DNA of 64,000 bases. It comes from Thelonectria olida. Lineage: Eukaryota; Ascomycota; Sordariomycetes; Hypocreales; Nectriaceae. The stretch is from the NCBI GenBank assembly GCA_020736575.1, contig JAGPYM010000007.1, forward strand, positions 806,001-870,000, read 5' to 3'. Positions 61,708-64,000 of this stretch are shown in pieces. The number at the start of each line of letters is the position of its first letter. Within the stretch, counting starts at the first letter, position 1. The notes beneath the pieces are model-generated. The model saw only the letters and a program-made list of their open reading frames with translations. It did not search any database and was not told where the DNA came from. A program made the position numbers and the translations under genes.

Positions 61708-64000
61708 ATGTCGAGATATATGCGACAATCAACCCAGGTCGCGCGGGTTGCGCGACTGTCAATGCAGCCTGGGCTGCGTGTGTGCTCACGACCTTCCATT
61801 CTCACCAGATCGATCCCCGCGAACACCTCGGCTGCTTTTGCGATCCGAGCGAGGAGGGCCTATTCTTCTCAGCCAACGCCGCCGAAGGGCCAAGACCCAC
61901 GACCGAAGAACGAGAAAAGCGACAACGATGCCAATAAAAGCGTTGATCCCTCGAGAGAGCAGGCCTCCAACCCCCCAAAGCCGCCTCCATTGCCCGAAGG
62001 CTGGATTCACCTGTCAAAGGATGAGATTGACCACCTCAACCAATTCATTGGCAGGATTCCGGAGGCTCACCGTCCCCTAGCGAAAAACATTCTCAGCAAA
62101 CTACAACTTACTGGAGCGCCCCCAGAAACTCGAGACCTTCTTACCAAAATGCGAAAGGGTGAGGGAAATCTATCAATCTTGGACAAGGGAAGACTCATGC
62201 GATGCGTCTACATGATTACGGAGCGAATGGTCGAGCTTGAGGAACATGAGGAGAAGAGCGGATCATTTTCCTCTTTCCGAATGGACGACGAGTCCAAGAC
62301 CAAGGATCATGCCAAGGAGCAGAAGGAGGCAAAGGAGGATGGAACCGACAATGTCAAGTCAAAGCAGACCGGGTCTGGCAAGCAGGATGGTGGCAAACCT
62401 CCCCGAAATGAGAGGAGTGGTTGGTTAGAGGCAGTTCAGACTGGTATTGCTATTGGTGTGACTGTCTGGATCGCGGAACTTCTAGCCAACCCCTTCTCTG
62501 AGAAAGAAATCACTTGGCAGGAGATGAGGAAGGCTTTCCTTGACAAGGGACTTGTGCAAAGGATGGTTGTCATCAACGGATCTCAAGTGCGAGTTGAGCT
62601 ACATCCTTCAGCCGGCGCCACTGGCGAATCAGGAAACCAAAAGAAGACTTACATTTTCTCCATTGGTTCAGTCGAGTCATTCGAACGGAAGCTGGAGGAG
62701 GCCCAAGATCAGCTTGGAATTCCTCCTTCGGAGAGAATACCTGTTAGCTACGAGGCTGGCGGCGGGACCTTCGGCAATCTTCTCCTTGCGTTTGGCCCAA
62801 CCCTCTTGTTTATTGGATTAATCCTCTGGACTCAACGATCGATGGGCGGGCGTGGCGGTGCGGCTGGTGGCATGTTCAACTTCGGTAAGAGCAAAGCTAA
62901 GAAATTTAACGCTGAGAGCGCCGTCAAGGTCAAGTTCTCTGATGTTGCTGGCTTGGAGGAAGCTAAGACGGAAATCATGGAGTTCGTCAGCTTCTTGAAG
63001 CAACCCGAGAAGTTCGAGAAGCTGGGTGCCAAGATTCCCCGAGGTGCCATTCTCGCCGGTCCCCCCGGTACTGGTAAGACTCTTCTGGCCAAGGCAACGG
63101 CTGGTGAGTCCGGTGTCCCCTTCTTCAGCGTCAGCGGTTCCGAGTTTGTGGAGATGTTTGTCGGTGTTGGTCCCTCCCGAGTGCGAGACTTGTTCGCCGA
63201 GGGTCGTAAGAATGCCCCTTGCATCATCTTCATTGATGAAATCGATGCCATTGGCCGAGCACGTCAGGAGAGCGGCCGGGGCTTTGGTGGCAACGATGAG
63301 CGAGAGGCGACTCTGAACCAGATTCTGACTGAGATGGACGGTTTCAACACTCGCGAGCAGGTTGTCGTCTTGGCCGGTACCAACCGAGCAGATATGCTTG
63401 ACAAGGCGTTGATGCGACCTGGACGATTCGACCGACATATCTTCATTGACCGACCTACGATGAAGGGACGACAGGACATTTTCAAGGTGTACCTAAACAA
63501 GATTGTGACAAAGGAGGATCACGAGTATCTCGTCGGCCGACTTGCTACTCTGACTCCCGGCTTCTCTGGAGCAGACATTGCCAACGTCGTCAATGAGGCT
63601 GCGTTGATTGGTAAGTGGATCCGAGGCTTTCCCTGCACGATGGGAGAACAAGATTGCTAACGTAAAACCAGCTGCCCGAGGCAATGCCGACGATGTCAAG
63701 ATGGATCACTTTGAGCGAGCCATTGAGCGAGTGATTGGTGGTCTTGAGCGCAAGTCACTGGTGCTGAAGCCGGATGAGAAGAAGACAGTGGCGTACCACG
63801 AGGCCGGCCACGCCATCTGTGGTTGGTTCCTCCAGCACGCCGATCCTCTTTTGAAGGTGTCAATTATCCCTCGTGGTCAGGGTGCCCTGGGTTATGCCCA
63901 ATACCTACCCCAGGATGCTTACCTGATGAACACTAACCAGCTCATGGACCGCATGGCCATGACGATGGGAGGTCGTGTGTCAGAGGAGCTCCACTTCCCC
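61708..64000 (+). CDS. Mitochondrial m-AAA protease subunit (Afg3/Yta12 family), 3' end outside window
   Basis: ATP-driven zinc protease of the inner mitochondrial membrane facing the matrix; it degrades misfolded membrane proteins and processes ribosomal and other precursors. Exons 61708-63610 and 63672 to the window end. Start chosen at 61708 because [20 protein letters not shown] is a mitochondrial presequence. Order: presequence, charged linker, first membrane span (about 240-262, [13 protein letters not shown]), FtsH_ext domain, second span (about 354-376), AAA domain with Walker A GPPGTGKT (about 450), Walker [13 protein letters not shown] and arginine fingers in MRPGRFDRH, then the peptidase zinc motif HEAGH (about 677). 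Two spans separate it from i-AAA (Yme1) proteases. Afg3 versus Yta12 cannot be fixed from the visible part. About 120 or more C-terminal residues are missing. Confidence 0.93.

Noticed and set aside
1..64000. Search by eye for tRNA, 5S rRNA and transposon terminal repeats
   Set aside because: No convincing B-box (GGTTCGAATCC-like) with matching A-box, no 5S-like sequence and no long inverted or direct terminal repeats were seen; a tool-based scan could still find divergent ones.

Overview
The window is a piece of nuclear genome from a filamentous ascomycete, most likely a Sordariomycete of the order Hypocreales. The evidence is short (about 48-100 nt) GT-AG introns with CTAAC-like branch sites, fungal-specific gene architectures (Cyk3, Sid1/SepL-type kinase, chromodomain plus Hda2/3-like protein, Cox6), Ser/Pro/Gln-rich disordered regions, pyrimidine-rich leaders before start codons and long intergenic regions. 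No rRNA, tRNA, CRISPR array or intact transposon was seen.

Layout. Positions 1-21500 hold MAU2/SCC4 (-, 3' part off the window), CYK3 (-), a Sid1/SepL-type GCK kinase (+), RAI1 (-), a chromodomain/Hda2-3-like heterochromatin protein (+) and COX6 (-). Positions 21500-32100 hold a fatty acid elongase (+), an F-box/leucine-rich protein (+) and a small acyl-protein-thioesterase-like hydrolase (-), separated by 1.4-2.8 kb spacers. Positions 32100-47800 are very gene-poor: one disordered, unrecognised protein gene (41844-43019, +) and what looks like a decayed cytochrome P450 relic near 46800-47215 (-). Positions 47800-64000 are dense again: glycogen synthase GSY1 (-), YTM1 (+), a DEDDy 3'-5' exonuclease (-), LSM5 (+), RPB11 (-), MTQ1/HemK (+) and an m-AAA (FtsH-type) protease (+) cut by the window end.

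Nearly all genes are single-copy housekeeping genes: chromosome cohesion, septation, RNA 5'-end quality control, silencing, respiration, very-long-chain lipids, glycogen storage, ribosome assembly, mRNA decay/splicing, transcription, and mitochondrial translation and protein quality control. Two neighbouring pairs are functionally suggestive: CYK3 and the SIN-type kinase are divergent across about 2 kb and both belong to cytokinesis, and MTQ1 and the m-AAA protease are tandem and both mitochondrial. Exon structures below were derived by hand from splice motifs and checked for reading-frame closure; each spliced CDS listed closes in frame. No unmistakable new molecular system was found. The most unusual items are the 9.7-kb gene-less block with its isolated disordered gene, the P450 relic, and the chromodomain/Hda2-3 protein.
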